This document shows, piece by piece, positions 15,375-22,859 of a stretch of DNA of 64,000 nucleotides (position 1 is its first letter; each line of letters opens with the position of its first letter). Below the pieces are notes generated by a model. It had not been told where the DNA came from. It saw only the letters and a list, made by a program, of their open reading frames with translations, and did no database searches. Made by a program: the position numbers and the translations under genes. Source of the DNA: JBHJGM01 sp050331815 (GTDB taxonomy: Bacteria; Verrucomicrobiota; Verrucomicrobiia; Opitutales; JBHJGM01); NCBI GenBank assembly GCA_050331815.1, contig JBHJGM010000004.1, positions 186,001-250,000 of the forward strand. The letters are read 5' to 3'.

Positions 15375-16475
15375 GTGCCGGCGACGCAGACAGTCGATTT
15401 TTGTATCCTTGGGGGCGGGATTGCCGGCACAGTGCTGGCGCTGGAGTTGGAAGCACGGGGCAGCCGGGTGCGGTTAATCGACGCGGGGGAACCGGACAAG
15501 ACAGCATCGCGGGTGGCGGCGGGCATCCTCAACCCCGTGACCGGCAAGCGGCTGGTCAAAAGCTGGCGGGCGGCAGAACTGCTGGCAGCGGCCCGGCAAT
15601 GGTATCCGCGGATGGAGGCGCGGCTGGGAGCTTCGTTTTTTCGGTCGATAGAGATTCAGCGCATGTACCGCGACGCGTCGGAAATTCATCGCTGGCAAAA
15701 GCGCCAGGGCGACCCGGAGTACCGGGCTTTTTTGGGGGAGGCCACGGCGGCAGGTGGGCTGCACCCGGCGTTGCAGGACAGGCATGGAAGCTTTTCGATC
15801 ACTCAGGCGGCAGTGCTGGAAACCGAGGATTTCTTGGAAGCGGCGCACCGCTACCTGCGCGATGCGCATGTGCTCCAGCACGCGGCGATGCCCTACGCCG
15901 AGGTCAAGCCGGGGGCGGCGACTGTTTCCTGGAAAAATCTGCGAGCGGGTTGTCTGATTTTTTGCGAGGGCTGGCGGCTGGGCACAAACCCCTGGTTTGA
16001 CTGGGTGCCCCTGGAGCCGGCCAAGGGCGAAGTGCTGGAGGTGGAAACCTCGCTGGAGTTGCCGCCCAAAGTGTTTAACCGCGAAAAGTGGCTGTTGCCT
16101 CTGGAGAACGGGCGCTTGCGGCTGGGCTCGACCTGGGCTTGGGAGCACCTCGACACGCCGCCTTCGCCGCAGGGGCGCACGGCATTACTGGCGGGCCTGC
16201 GGGCCATGGTCGACCTGCCGGAAACAGCGCCACGGGTTGTGCGTCACCGCGCGGGGGTGCGCCCGGCGAGCAAGGACCGGCTGCCGGTGGTAGGGCGGCA
16301 TCCCGAGCATCGCTGCCTGGCTGTTATGAATGGCCTGGGCTCGAAGGGAACCTTGTACGCGCCTTTTCTGGCGGGCCGTCTGGCGGACCAACTCATCGAT
16401 GAAATGGCGCTTCCGGAAGCCGTCGAGGTGCGTCGCTATGCTCAACGTATCGAAAAAACGGATATCCCTCGCTAA
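15375..16475 (+). CDS. FAD-dependent oxidoreductase (DAO family)
   Basis: Amine/amino-acid oxidase-like flavoprotein of 366 residues. The dinucleotide-binding motif FCILGGGIAGTVLALELEARG is at the N-terminus. The adjacent SRVAAGILNPVTGKRLVKSW segment, the central substrate domain and the C-terminal VRHRAGVRPASKDRLPVVG...NGLGSKGTLYAPFLAG (second FAD-contact region) all fit the DAO fold, as in glycine oxidase or MnmC-like enzymes. Its TAA overlaps the next gene's ATG (TAATG), so it is translationally coupled to a methyltransferase. That pairing is reminiscent of the oxidase and methylase domains of tRNA-modifying MnmC, but a free amino-acid oxidase is equally possible. Confidence 0.85.
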   Translation: MPATQTVDFCILGGGIAGTVLALELEARGSRVRLIDAGEPDKTASRVAAGILNPVTGKRLVKSWRAAELLAAARQWYPRMEARLGASFFRSIEIQRMYRDASEIHRWQKRQGDPEYRAFLGEATAAGGLHPALQDRHGSFSITQAAVLETEDFLEAAHRYLRDAHVLQHAAMPYAEVKPGAATVSWKNLRAGCLIFCEGWRLGTNPWFDWVPLEPAKGEVLEVETSLELPPKVFNREKWLLPLENGRLRLGSTWAWEHLDTPPSPQGRTALLAGLRAMVDLPETAPRVVRHRAGVRPASKDRLPVVGRHPEHRCLAVMNGLGSKGTLYAPFLAGRLADQLIDEMALPEAVEVRRYAQRIEKTDIPR

Positions 16476-17068
16476 TGGAAAAGCGCCTGACCGAAGTCGT
16501 TCATGAGTGTCTGGCGGAGGTGGTGCGTCCGGGCGAGGTTGCCATCGACGCGACCACCGGCAACGGGCGCGATACGGTGGTGTTGGCTCGGCTGGTCGGT
16601 TCCGGTGGACAGGTGTTCGGCTTCGATGTGCAGGCCGAGGCCATCGAGCGTACGCGCCAGGCGCTGGCGGCAGCCGGTTGTGCACGTCAGGTAACCTTGT
16701 ACAGGCAAGGGCACGAAGGCATGCGCGCAGCGTTGTCGAAGATTGGACCCGGCACGGTGGCGGCCGTGGTTTTCAACCTCGGGTTTCTGCCGGGGGGCGA
16801 CAAGGTCTGCTGCACCACTGCGGAAACAACCCAGCGGGCGCTGGCGCAGGCGTGGGCGCTGCTTCGTCCGGAGGGCCTGCTCAGTGTGCTGTGTTACACG
16901 GGGCATCCGGGCGGGCGCGAGGAAACCGAAGGCGTGCGGGCCTGGGTGGCAGAACTCCCCAAAACGGCTGCGGAAGTCGCGTGGCACCTGCCGGAAGGAC
17001 CGGTCACAAACCCGCCCGAGTTGCTGCTTGTACGGAAGCGGACCGGATGCGCTGCGGAGAAAACCTAA
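16475..17068 (+). CDS. SAM-dependent methyltransferase, YtqB/MnmM-like (rRNA_methylase family)
   Basis: Class I methyltransferase of 197 residues. The SAM motif VAIDATTGNGRDTVVLARLVG, the acidic loop FGFDVQAEAIERTRQ, and the family-specific VVFNLGFLPGGDK with TTAETTQRALAQAWALLRPEG match the YtqB group. B. subtilis YtqB (MnmM) methylates the tRNA wobble uridine to complete mnm5s2U. The start overlaps the stop of the FAD oxidoreductase. Its TAA overlaps the TAG of the convergent thioredoxin gene. A role in tRNA wobble modification is likely from family membership, not shown by sequence alone. Confidence 0.85.
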   Translation: MEKRLTEVVHECLAEVVRPGEVAIDATTGNGRDTVVLARLVGSGGQVFGFDVQAEAIERTRQALAAAGCARQVTLYRQGHEGMRAALSKIGPGTVAAVVFNLGFLPGGDKVCCTTAETTQRALAQAWALLRPEGLLSVLCYTGHPGGREETEGVRAWVAELPKTAAEVAWHLPEGPVTNPPELLLVRKRTGCAAEKT

Positions 17069-17676
17069 AGCACGTTTTCGACGGCCTGACGCAATACTTG
17101 CTCTTCCTGGTAGCCGACGAGCACTTGCGAGACAACGCCCTCACGGTCGATGACAATGGTCGTGGGAACCATCAGCGCGCCGCTGGTAAAGAGCTCGAGC
17201 AGTTCCGGCTTGGCGCAGGCGACCGCGAAATCGATGCCCTTTTTCTCCGCGAAGGCGCGCAGGCTGGCGTCGTCGTCAAAATCGATGGCAACTCCCAGCA
17301 CAGCCACGTCCGCTTCGGCGTAGTCCTCGGCAACAGAATTGAAACTGGGGATTTCCGCCATGCAGGGCGGGCAGAATTTTGCCCAAAAATTCAGCACGAC
17401 GACTTTCCCGTCGTGGGCTGCCAGCGACTGGTCGCGTCCGGTCGCGTCACTCAGTGCCCAGTCGGGAGCCGCAGTGCCCTTGGAGACTTTTAAGGAATCC
17501 GCAGGCGACTTGGCGACGGCTTGTAGGAAAGGCGACGCACCTGGTGCGCCGCTCGAAAAGATCGGATCACAGGCACCGGTCAGGCAATAGTCGTTCGCGC
17601 CCATCCAGGTCACCAGACCCAGCAGCGCGAGCGGTACCACCCAAAGGCGCAATGTCTTTCGTTTCTTTTCGTGCAC
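17065..17676 (-). CDS. TlpA-like membrane-anchored thioredoxin
   Basis: Periplasmic thiol-disulfide oxidoreductase, 203 residues. A basic N-terminus and single membrane helix (LWVVPLALLGLVTWMG) anchor a thioredoxin domain with active site Cys102-Pro-Pro-Cys105 in NFWAKFCPPCMAEIP. The cis-Pro is in GALMVPTTIVIDREG. A Cys pair close to the membrane (YCLTGACDP) may add a redox function. It ends inside the stop codon of the convergent methyltransferase gene. Likely roles are reduction of periplasmic disulfides or cytochrome c maturation. Confidence 0.88.
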   Translation of the reverse strand: MHEKKRKTLRLWVVPLALLGLVTWMGANDYCLTGACDPIFSSGAPGASPFLQAVAKSPADSLKVSKGTAAPDWALSDATGRDQSLAAHDGKVVVLNFWAKFCPPCMAEIPSFNSVAEDYAEADVAVLGVAIDFDDDASLRAFAEKKGIDFAVACAKPELLELFTSGALMVPTTIVIDREGVVSQVLVGYQEEQVLRQAVENVL

Positions 17677-17843
17677 TTAACTTTTGATGACTGATGGACG
17701 TATTTTATTCCTGTACATCTATGACGGAAGTTCAATTCCTGAGTTCAACTTGGCGTGTGTATGCATTCAACTGAGGGCTCTGGAAACAAGCCCTTGCCGC
17801 TGTTGCCGGGTCGCGCCAGCCTCGCGAACGCCCTGTTCGCGGT

Positions 17844-18791
17844 ATGCTTAGTTTTGAAACGCTCTTTCTAACGATTGTCCCGGTTTTCCTGTTGGTGGCG
17901 GTGGGGACGGCGGCGCGGGGGGCCGGCATCTTGCCGCACGAGGCGGAAAAGGGGCTGACCAAGCTGCTGATTTACGCGCTATATCCTTCGTTCATCCTGA
18001 CCAACATCGTCGGTAACGAGGCACTCGGGGAACTGGCCACGCTCTGGGTGGCGCCGGTGCTGGGCTTTGTCAGCATCGCTGGCGGCATGGCCATCGGTTG
18101 GGGGATCGGTTGGCTTTTTCGCATGGAGCCTCTGGTACGGCGCACCTTCGCCTTTTGCATGGGCATTTTTAATTACGGCTACATGGCCATACCGGTGACG
18201 AAGGCGGTCTTTCCCGGGGAGGGTACCCTGGGTTTGCTGCTGATTTTCAACGTGGGGGTGGACTTTGCGATCTGGACGGTGGGCATCGTCCTCTTGACCG
18301 GGGGCTGGCAGCGGGGGAGCCTCAAGCGGGTGATCAACGGTCCGTTGATCGCCATGGTGATCGGGCTGGGCCTGAACTTTGCGGGGCTTGGTAACGCGTT
18401 GCCCGGCTGGTTGTTGCAAACGCTGCAGGCCTTGGGCGGCTGCGCCATCCCGTTTGGGATCGTGTTGATCGGGGCGGCTTTTTACGACGAGGCGCGCTCG
18501 GCCAATTGGCTATCTGGGGTGCGGGTATCGATCCTGGGGGTGTTGACCAAACTGGGGCTTGCACCGGTGTTGTTGCTGGGGATGGCCTGGTTGCTGCCGC
18601 TCACGCAGGAGTTAAAGAACGTGCTGCTGGTGCAGGCGGCGATGCCGTGTGGGATTTTTCCGATTGTGCTGGCGCGGCACTATAACGGCGACGGTTCGAC
18701 CGCAACGCGCCTGGTCGTGCTGACGACGATGGTCGGGCTGGTCTCGATTCCTTTATGGTTGAAGGCTGGCTACGGCTGGGTAGGGCCCTGA
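17844..18791 (+). CDS. AEC-family transporter (auxin efflux carrier-like)
   Basis: Inner-membrane transporter of 315 residues with about ten hydrophobic segments. It has the two-repeat AEC layout: the N-terminal TIVPVFLLVAVGTAARGAGILP, LLIYALYPSFILTNI, FNYGYMAIPVTKAVFPGEG at the central helix break, and C-terminal VLLVQAAMPCGIFPIVLARHYNGD. Bacterial members move carboxylates such as malate or lactate. With lut genes about 3 kb away, a carboxylate substrate is plausible but not established. It is monocistronic. Confidence 0.9.
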   Translation: MLSFETLFLTIVPVFLLVAVGTAARGAGILPHEAEKGLTKLLIYALYPSFILTNIVGNEALGELATLWVAPVLGFVSIAGGMAIGWGIGWLFRMEPLVRRTFAFCMGIFNYGYMAIPVTKAVFPGEGTLGLLLIFNVGVDFAIWTVGIVLLTGGWQRGSLKRVINGPLIAMVIGLGLNFAGLGNALPGWLLQTLQALGGCAIPFGIVLIGAAFYDEARSANWLSGVRVSILGVLTKLGLAPVLLLGMAWLLPLTQELKNVLLVQAAMPCGIFPIVLARHYNGDGSTATRLVVLTTMVGLVSIPLWLKAGYGWVGP

Positions 18792-18916
18792 GCCGGATAG
18801 GCACCTTCAAAAGCAGGCGGTTGCCCGAGCGCCTGTGATGGACGCGGGGTGTCGCTATCGGGCGTTACTGAGAGTGTGTTTTCGCAAGGCAGTTCGCGGT
18901 ATGATAATGCTAATTA

Positions 18917-19018
18917 GGTATCGGGAAAAAATACCGTAGGCAGGTCAAAAATAAGGCGCAGTGACTCCAGAAAGTCACCCTGATGCCGACTTAAAAAAGG
19001 CCGGTCGGTGACGGCCGG
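18917..19018 (+). other. Cluster of three small stem-loops upstream of a short ORF
   Basis: GGTAT/ATACC (18917-18935), GTGACT/AGTCAC (18961-18978) and GGCCG/CGGCC (18999-19016) lie in tandem just before a 60-residue ORF. No known riboswitch consensus is recognised. It could be a structured leader. Confidence 0.3.
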
Positions 19019-19046
19019 ACAGTCTCTTTCCTCACCCCATTGCCCC

Positions 19047-19229
19047 ATGAAAGCCCGCGATCCCCAATACGTACCCGAACCCCAGGAACCCATCCGCACG
19101 ACGACCCGCGCACCCTTCGATTCCAGTAGAGAACTACTGCGGCGCTGTCCGCAACGCACGTTGGTGATTCCCGGCGGCGCGCCCCAGCATCTGGCCCAGT
19201 TGAAACGCCTGCGGGCAGGCGAGCGCTGA
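19047..19229 (+). CDS. Small basic hypothetical protein (60 aa)
   Basis: Short Pro/Arg-rich protein starting MKARDPQYVPEP. The segment FDSSRELLRRCPQRTLVIPGG weakly recalls the 'DSRELL...R.L.I' pattern of HemP hemin-uptake peptides, but the conserved end (LRLTRxGKLILTK) is missing, so this is not assigned. There is no clear Shine-Dalgarno sequence. Codon use looks ordinary for the genome. Coding status is uncertain. Confidence 0.4.
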   Translation: MKARDPQYVPEPQEPIRTTTRAPFDSSRELLRRCPQRTLVIPGGAPQHLAQLKRLRAGER

Positions 19230-19413
19230 GCCCTGCACGGCCAAACGGCGGCAGGCAGAGGAATAAGCCGATCCCCCGCCTCCTCGTACTTTCGGTTTCA
19301 TGGATCGGAAAACGTCAGCTAAAGTTCGGGCCTGCGCACCGACTTATAACGAGGACCCAGCATCGATTCGGGTCCCTCCTCGCTGTCAACGCCCCCTTCA
19401 CGGAGGAAGCCAC

Positions 19414-19575
19414 ATGGGACCGGTCGCCTTTCGCAAACACATTACCTATCCCGGGTCCGTCGACCCGACGGTCGCTGGACCGCGTCCGGTGCGTCTGCCG
19501 AATTTGCGGCAACGCCTGGAGCGCTATCGTGCGCAGCGCGCAGATCAGGATTTGCCGCAGCCGCCCAAACGCTGA
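19414..19575 (+). CDS. Small basic hypothetical protein (53 aa)
   Basis: Short Arg/Pro-rich protein (MGPVAFRKHITYPG ... RLPNLRQRLERYRAQRADQ). GGAGGAAG at 19402-19409 is a good Shine-Dalgarno sequence at proper spacing, unusual for this stretch and in favour of translation. A hairpin GAGGACCC/GGGTCCCTC just upstream (about 19349-19380) may structure the leader. No known family; similar in size and composition to the ORF at 19047, although no clear alignment is seen. Confidence 0.45.
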   Translation: MGPVAFRKHITYPGSVDPTVAGPRPVRLPNLRQRLERYRAQRADQDLPQPPKR

Positions 19576-19577
19576 CT

Positions 19578-19640
19578 CGCGTGACCGCAAGAGGACATGG
19601 TTTTTTGGCTAAAGGGGCGCGTAGCGTTTCGGCGCGATTG
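19578..19640 (+). repeat. Direct repeat, copy 1 (63 bases)
   Basis: Imperfect copy of 19740-19803, beginning CGCGTGACCGCAAGAGGACA and ending GCGCGATTG; one indel and several substitutions separate the two. The copies start 162 bases apart and flank a REP-like element. Noncoding. Confidence 0.75.
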
Positions 19641-19678
19641 AGCGGGGTTGTGAAGGCGTGGGTGCAGGGCTTGTGCCT

Positions 19679-19713
19679 GGATTGCGACGGTCACGTTGTT
19701 CCCTCGCAATGAC
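19679..19713 (-). repeat. REP-like dispersed element, copy 1
   Basis: On the minus strand it starts GTCATTGCGAGGGAACAACG and ends TCGCAATCC, the pattern GTCATTGCGAG...GTGGCAATCC that I recognise as a dispersed repeat in many bacteria. A second, diverged copy is at 45291-45324. Confidence 0.65.
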
Positions 19714-19739
19714 CGGATTGGCGTTCTCGCGAGAGGCCC

Positions 19740-19803
19740 CGCGTGACCGCGAGAGGACATGGTTTATTTGGCTGAAGGGGCGCCTGGCGTTTCTGCGCGA
19801 TTG
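19740..19803 (+). repeat. Direct repeat, copy 2 (64 bases)
   Basis: Partner of 19578-19640, beginning CGCGTGACCGCGAGAGGACA and ending GCGCGATTG. Located directly before the 34-residue ORF. Confidence 0.75.
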
Positions 19804-19854
19804 GGGCTTTTGTTTGCGCTTGGGTTGTACGCTGCGGTTGCGTAAACTTGAAGC

Positions 19855-19959
19855 ATGCGACCTCTTCGGGTGACACAGCAGGAGAAACGCGCCCTGGCTT
19901 TACTGGGTGTGTTGATCGGGCTTTCACTGATCGGCTGTTGGGCCTTTGGAAGTTTTTAG
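19855..19959 (+). CDS. Possible 34-residue membrane peptide
   Basis: ATG-initiated ORF: a charged N-terminus MRPLRVTQQEKRALAL, then a hydrophobic helix LLGVLIGLSLIGCW and FGSF. A membrane helix after a Lys/Arg segment is the layout of small membrane proteins or of a truncated ComEA-type N-terminus. No strong ribosome binding site. It is tail-to-tail with the ABA4-like gene, 6 bases away. Confidence 0.3.
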   Translation: MRPLRVTQQEKRALALLGVLIGLSLIGCWAFGSF

Positions 19960-19965
19960 GCTTTT

Positions 19966-20424
19966 TCAGGAGCGTTTCGGCTTGAACCCGAACGCCCAGA
20001 GGCGCATTGCGAAGGCCATCAGTCCGAGGGGACCGGTCCACCAGGTCAGCAGCAGTTCGATGGGCACGCGCCATTTGCGGCGGCGCGCTTCCTGAAAAAT
20101 CACGGTACCGGCAAAGAGTGTGAGCACCTGATAGGCTGCGTAGAGCACCAGAAACACGACCGGGTGGCCCGAAAGCGATTTCACGCCCGCGTAATGAAAC
20201 TCGGGCGTATCGGGCCAGCCGACTCGGGCCAGCACGGTCAGCAGGTAGATGACGACCCCGCCAAGCAGCACAGGAATCAAAAACGGGTGGGCCAGCCAAC
20301 GCATCCAGCGCTTACGCGGGTAGATAATCATGGCGAGCCAGAGTGGCGCGGTCATCGCGGTAAGCATCCAGAAGGCGCGGCTGAGGCGGGCGGCTCCGAA
20401 TGTCTCCAGGAGAAACTCCCACAT
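19966..20424 (-). CDS. ABA4-like (DUF4281) membrane protein
   Basis: Integral membrane protein of 152 residues with four predicted helices. The ABA4-like pattern is visible: WLAMIIYPRKRWMRWLAHPFLIPVLLG, then SLSGHPVVFLVLYAAYQVL, GTVIFQEARRRKWRVPIE and TWWTGPLGLMAFAMRLW. Plant ABA4 is needed for neoxanthin synthesis; bacterial homologues are uncharacterised. It lies 15 bases after lpxA on the same strand, so it is the third gene of the lipid A operon. A link to the envelope rather than to carotenoids may be suspected from this. Confidence 0.75.
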   Translation of the reverse strand: MWEFLLETFGAARLSRAFWMLTAMTAPLWLAMIIYPRKRWMRWLAHPFLIPVLLGGVVIYLLTVLARVGWPDTPEFHYAGVKSLSGHPVVFLVLYAAYQVLTLFAGTVIFQEARRRKWRVPIELLLTWWTGPLGLMAFAMRLWAFGFKPKRS

Positions 20425-20439
20425 GGACGGGGCCTCCCT

Positions 20440-21219
20440 TCAGCCGGCGAAACCACGCTTGGACTGCTCGGCGAAGGCCAGCATCGCCTGAATGATCCAG
20501 CAGTCGGCACGCGGGTGGGTGGCCAGGTGTTTCAGCGCGTCGGAGCGATTGTGGCCGCTGTGGTAGAGCGTTTTGAAGACCGTCTTGGCCAGGTCGATGT
20601 CGGCCTCGGGGCAGCCAGCGCGCTCCAGCCCGACTTTGTTGAAGGCGCGGACCTCGGCGGGGTTGCCGTCGAGGATCATGAAGGGCGGCACATCCTGCAC
20701 GACTTTGGTGCAGCCGCCTATCATAGCGAACGTACCGATGCGGCAAAACTGGTGTACCGCCGAAAGCCCGCCGATGATGGCGCGGTCCTCCACAATGACA
20801 TGCCCGGCCAGCGTGCCGTTGTTGGAAAAGATGCAGTGGCTGCCCACCTCGCATTCGTGGGCGATGTGATGGTAGGCGAGGAAGGTGTTGTCGCTGCCGA
20901 TGCGCGTGTAGTTGCCCTCGGCGGTGCTGGCGTGGACGGTGCCAAACTCGCGAAAGACGTTGCGGTCGCCGATACGCACGCCGGTTTGGCCGCCCTGATA
21001 TTTCAGGTCCTGAGTTTTGCCGCCGAGAAAGGCGTAGGGGAAGACATCGTTGTCCGTGCCGAGATGGGTATTGCCGTCGACGGTGCTGTGGTGCTGCAGT
21101 CGCGTGCCCTGGCCGAGGCGGACCTGTGCGCCAACGTAACAGAAAGCACTGACTTCGACGCCGTCGTCGAGTTCAGCCCCGGCCTCGACGAGCGCGGTGG
21201 GATGGACAATGGAAGCCAC
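20440..21219 (-). CDS. lpxA: UDP-N-acetylglucosamine O-acyltransferase LpxA
   Basis: First acylation enzyme of lipid A synthesis, cytoplasmic trimer, 259 residues. The left-handed beta-helix hexapeptide repeats run from the N-terminus (IVHPTALVEAGAELDDGVEV) to about residue 185. LpxA markers are GKTQDLKY, FREFGTVHAST, catalytic-His block AYHHIAHECEVG, and GLSAVHQFCRIG with IGGCTKVVQDVPPFMI. The C-terminal helical part is normal length. It lies 21 bases downstream of lpxC/fabZ; this order is typical of bacteria with the fused gene. Confidence 0.96.
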   Translation of the reverse strand: MASIVHPTALVEAGAELDDGVEVSAFCYVGAQVRLGQGTRLQHHSTVDGNTHLGTDNDVFPYAFLGGKTQDLKYQGGQTGVRIGDRNVFREFGTVHASTAEGNYTRIGSDNTFLAYHHIAHECEVGSHCIFSNNGTLAGHVIVEDRAIIGGLSAVHQFCRIGTFAMIGGCTKVVQDVPPFMILDGNPAEVRAFNKVGLERAGCPEADIDLAKTVFKTLYHSGHNRSDALKHLATHPRADCWIIQAMLAFAEQSKRGFAG

Positions 21220-21240
21220 AGGTGGACGGGCCGGAGGGCC

Positions 21241-22635
21241 CTAGGGCGTGGCCCCTTCCTCGACGAGCGTGAACATCAACTCACCGGAGGAGACGAGTTT
21301 GCCGTCGACGTGGCACTCGCCCGCCATGAGGGCAATTTTGCGGTTGCGCTCCTTAATCAGGCTGACGTGTACCTCGAGTTGATCGCCCGGGGTGACGGCC
21401 TTGCGGAACTTCACCTTTTCGCAGCTCATGAAGTAGCAGACCGAGCCGGGCTTGTTGACGGAGCTGAGCATAAGGATGCCGCCGGCCTGAGCCATGGCCT
21501 CGATCTGGAGTACGCCCGGCATGACCGGCTGCCCCGGGAAATGTCCCTGAAAGTAAGGCTCGTTGATGGTGACGTTTTTGATGGCCCGAATCGACTTGGA
21601 GGGCTCTATCTCCAGCACGCGGTCGATGAGGATAAAGGGGTAGCGGTGCGGCAGCACGTCGAGTACCTCGCGGATGTTGTAAGCGCGGAGCTTGCTAAGG
21701 TCGTGCTTGTCGTTGGCCGGCTCCATCTCGGTCGGCGCGGGTGCGGGCGGTGCCTTGGTGCCGTTGGCATGGTGGCCATTGCGACCGGGCAGGGCGTCGC
21801 GGGGCGGGGTCAGGAATTTTTCGCGCAGCTTGCGCGCCAGCTCGACGTTGAGGGTGTGCCCCGGCAGCACGGCCACGATGTGCGCCTTGAAGGGTACGCC
21901 GGCGAGGGTCAGATCGCCCACGATGTCGAGGATCTTGTGGCGCACGAACTCGTCCTTAAAGCGCAGCGGCTCCTTCGAAATGACCTTGTTGCCCTTGATG
22001 ACGATGGCCGAATCGAGCGAGCCACCCTGAATTTTCCCGATTTTGAGCAACTCCTCGATGTCCTCGTAGATGGTGAAGGTACGCGCGCTGGCGATCTGCG
22101 AGCGGTAGTTTTCGGGGTCGAGCTCGATGGTGAAATGCTGGGTGTGGATGCCGCGGTCGTCAGCGGAGGTGCAAGTGATCTTGAAGCCGTCGTAGGGCAG
22201 CGCGGCGATGGAGCGGTTGCCCTGGGAGACGACGATCGGAGCGTCCAGCTCGAAGATGTGCTGGTCGCGGTCCTGCTCGACGGTTTGAGCCTCTTCGATC
22301 AGGCGCACGTAGTCCTTGGCCGAGCCATCGAGGATGGGCGGCTCGGAGGCGTTCATCTCGACCAACGCGTTGTCGATGCCCATGCCAGTCAGCGCGCTGA
22401 GGACGTGCTCGACGGTGTGGATGCTGGTTTGCCCGTCGTTGACGGTGGTGTTGCGGACACTTTCGGTGACCAGGTCCGCGCCGGGCTTAATCTGGGGGCG
22501 TCCGTCCAGATCAGTGCGCCGGAACACGATGCCGTGGTCCGGTGGGGCAGGTTTCAGGGTTAGCTGCACAGCTTCGCCCGAATGTAACGCCTTCCCCTGG
22601 ATGGAGGCGTCACGTATAAGGGTGCGTTGCTTCAT
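21241..22635 (-). CDS. lpxC/fabZ: Bifunctional UDP-3-O-acyl-GlcNAc deacetylase / 3-hydroxyacyl-ACP dehydratase (LpxC-FabZ)
   Basis: Fusion of 464 residues. Residues 1 to about 275 are LpxC, the zinc deacetylase committing to lipid A: TVEHVLSALTGMGIDNA (zinc His77), GSLDSAIVI, and FVRHKILDIVGDLTLAG with the other zinc ligands. A Pro/Ala-rich linker (about 285-310) leads to FabZ, the fatty-acid dehydratase: DVLPHRYPFILIDRV (catalytic His) and YFQGHFPGQPVMPGVLQIEAMAQ (catalytic Glu). The fusion is known from Bacteroidetes, Chlorobi and the PVC superphylum. It is the first gene of the operon with lpxA and the ABA4-like gene, and divergent from efp. Confidence 0.96.
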   Translation of the reverse strand: MKQRTLIRDASIQGKALHSGEAVQLTLKPAPPDHGIVFRRTDLDGRPQIKPGADLVTESVRNTTVNDGQTSIHTVEHVLSALTGMGIDNALVEMNASEPPILDGSAKDYVRLIEEAQTVEQDRDQHIFELDAPIVVSQGNRSIAALPYDGFKITCTSADDRGIHTQHFTIELDPENYRSQIASARTFTIYEDIEELLKIGKIQGGSLDSAIVIKGNKVISKEPLRFKDEFVRHKILDIVGDLTLAGVPFKAHIVAVLPGHTLNVELARKLREKFLTPPRDALPGRNGHHANGTKAPPAPAPTEMEPANDKHDLSKLRAYNIREVLDVLPHRYPFILIDRVLEIEPSKSIRAIKNVTINEPYFQGHFPGQPVMPGVLQIEAMAQAGGILMLSSVNKPGSVCYFMSCEKVKFRKAVTPGDQLEVHVSLIKERNRKIALMAGECHVDGKLVSSGELMFTLVEEGATP

Positions 22636-22859
22636 CTATAACGAAACGTGACCGGTTATCAGTGGGGAACCGGCTTGTAAAGGGGATTGTCGAGAAGTGG
22701 GCGCGCCAGTGCAAGCCTGCGGAAAGGGCGGGTGCCGTCTCCGGGTAGTGGTTGACATGCGCCAAAGGCTGCGGCATCAAGCGAAGTTTTTCGGGTCTGG
22801 CGGCTGGCCTCCGGACAGTGTCTGCCGCTTTCGCACCGACCCGAGAAACCACTCTCGCC

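Noticed and set aside
19047..19229. HemP-like hemin uptake peptide
   Set aside because: Only a short DSxRELL-like stretch matches; the conserved C-terminal LRLTRxGKLILTK is absent and no haem genes are nearby.
20164..22563. Open frame of about 800 codons opposite lpxA and lpxC/fabZ
   Set aside because: Antisense shadow of well-identified lipid A genes in GC-rich DNA.
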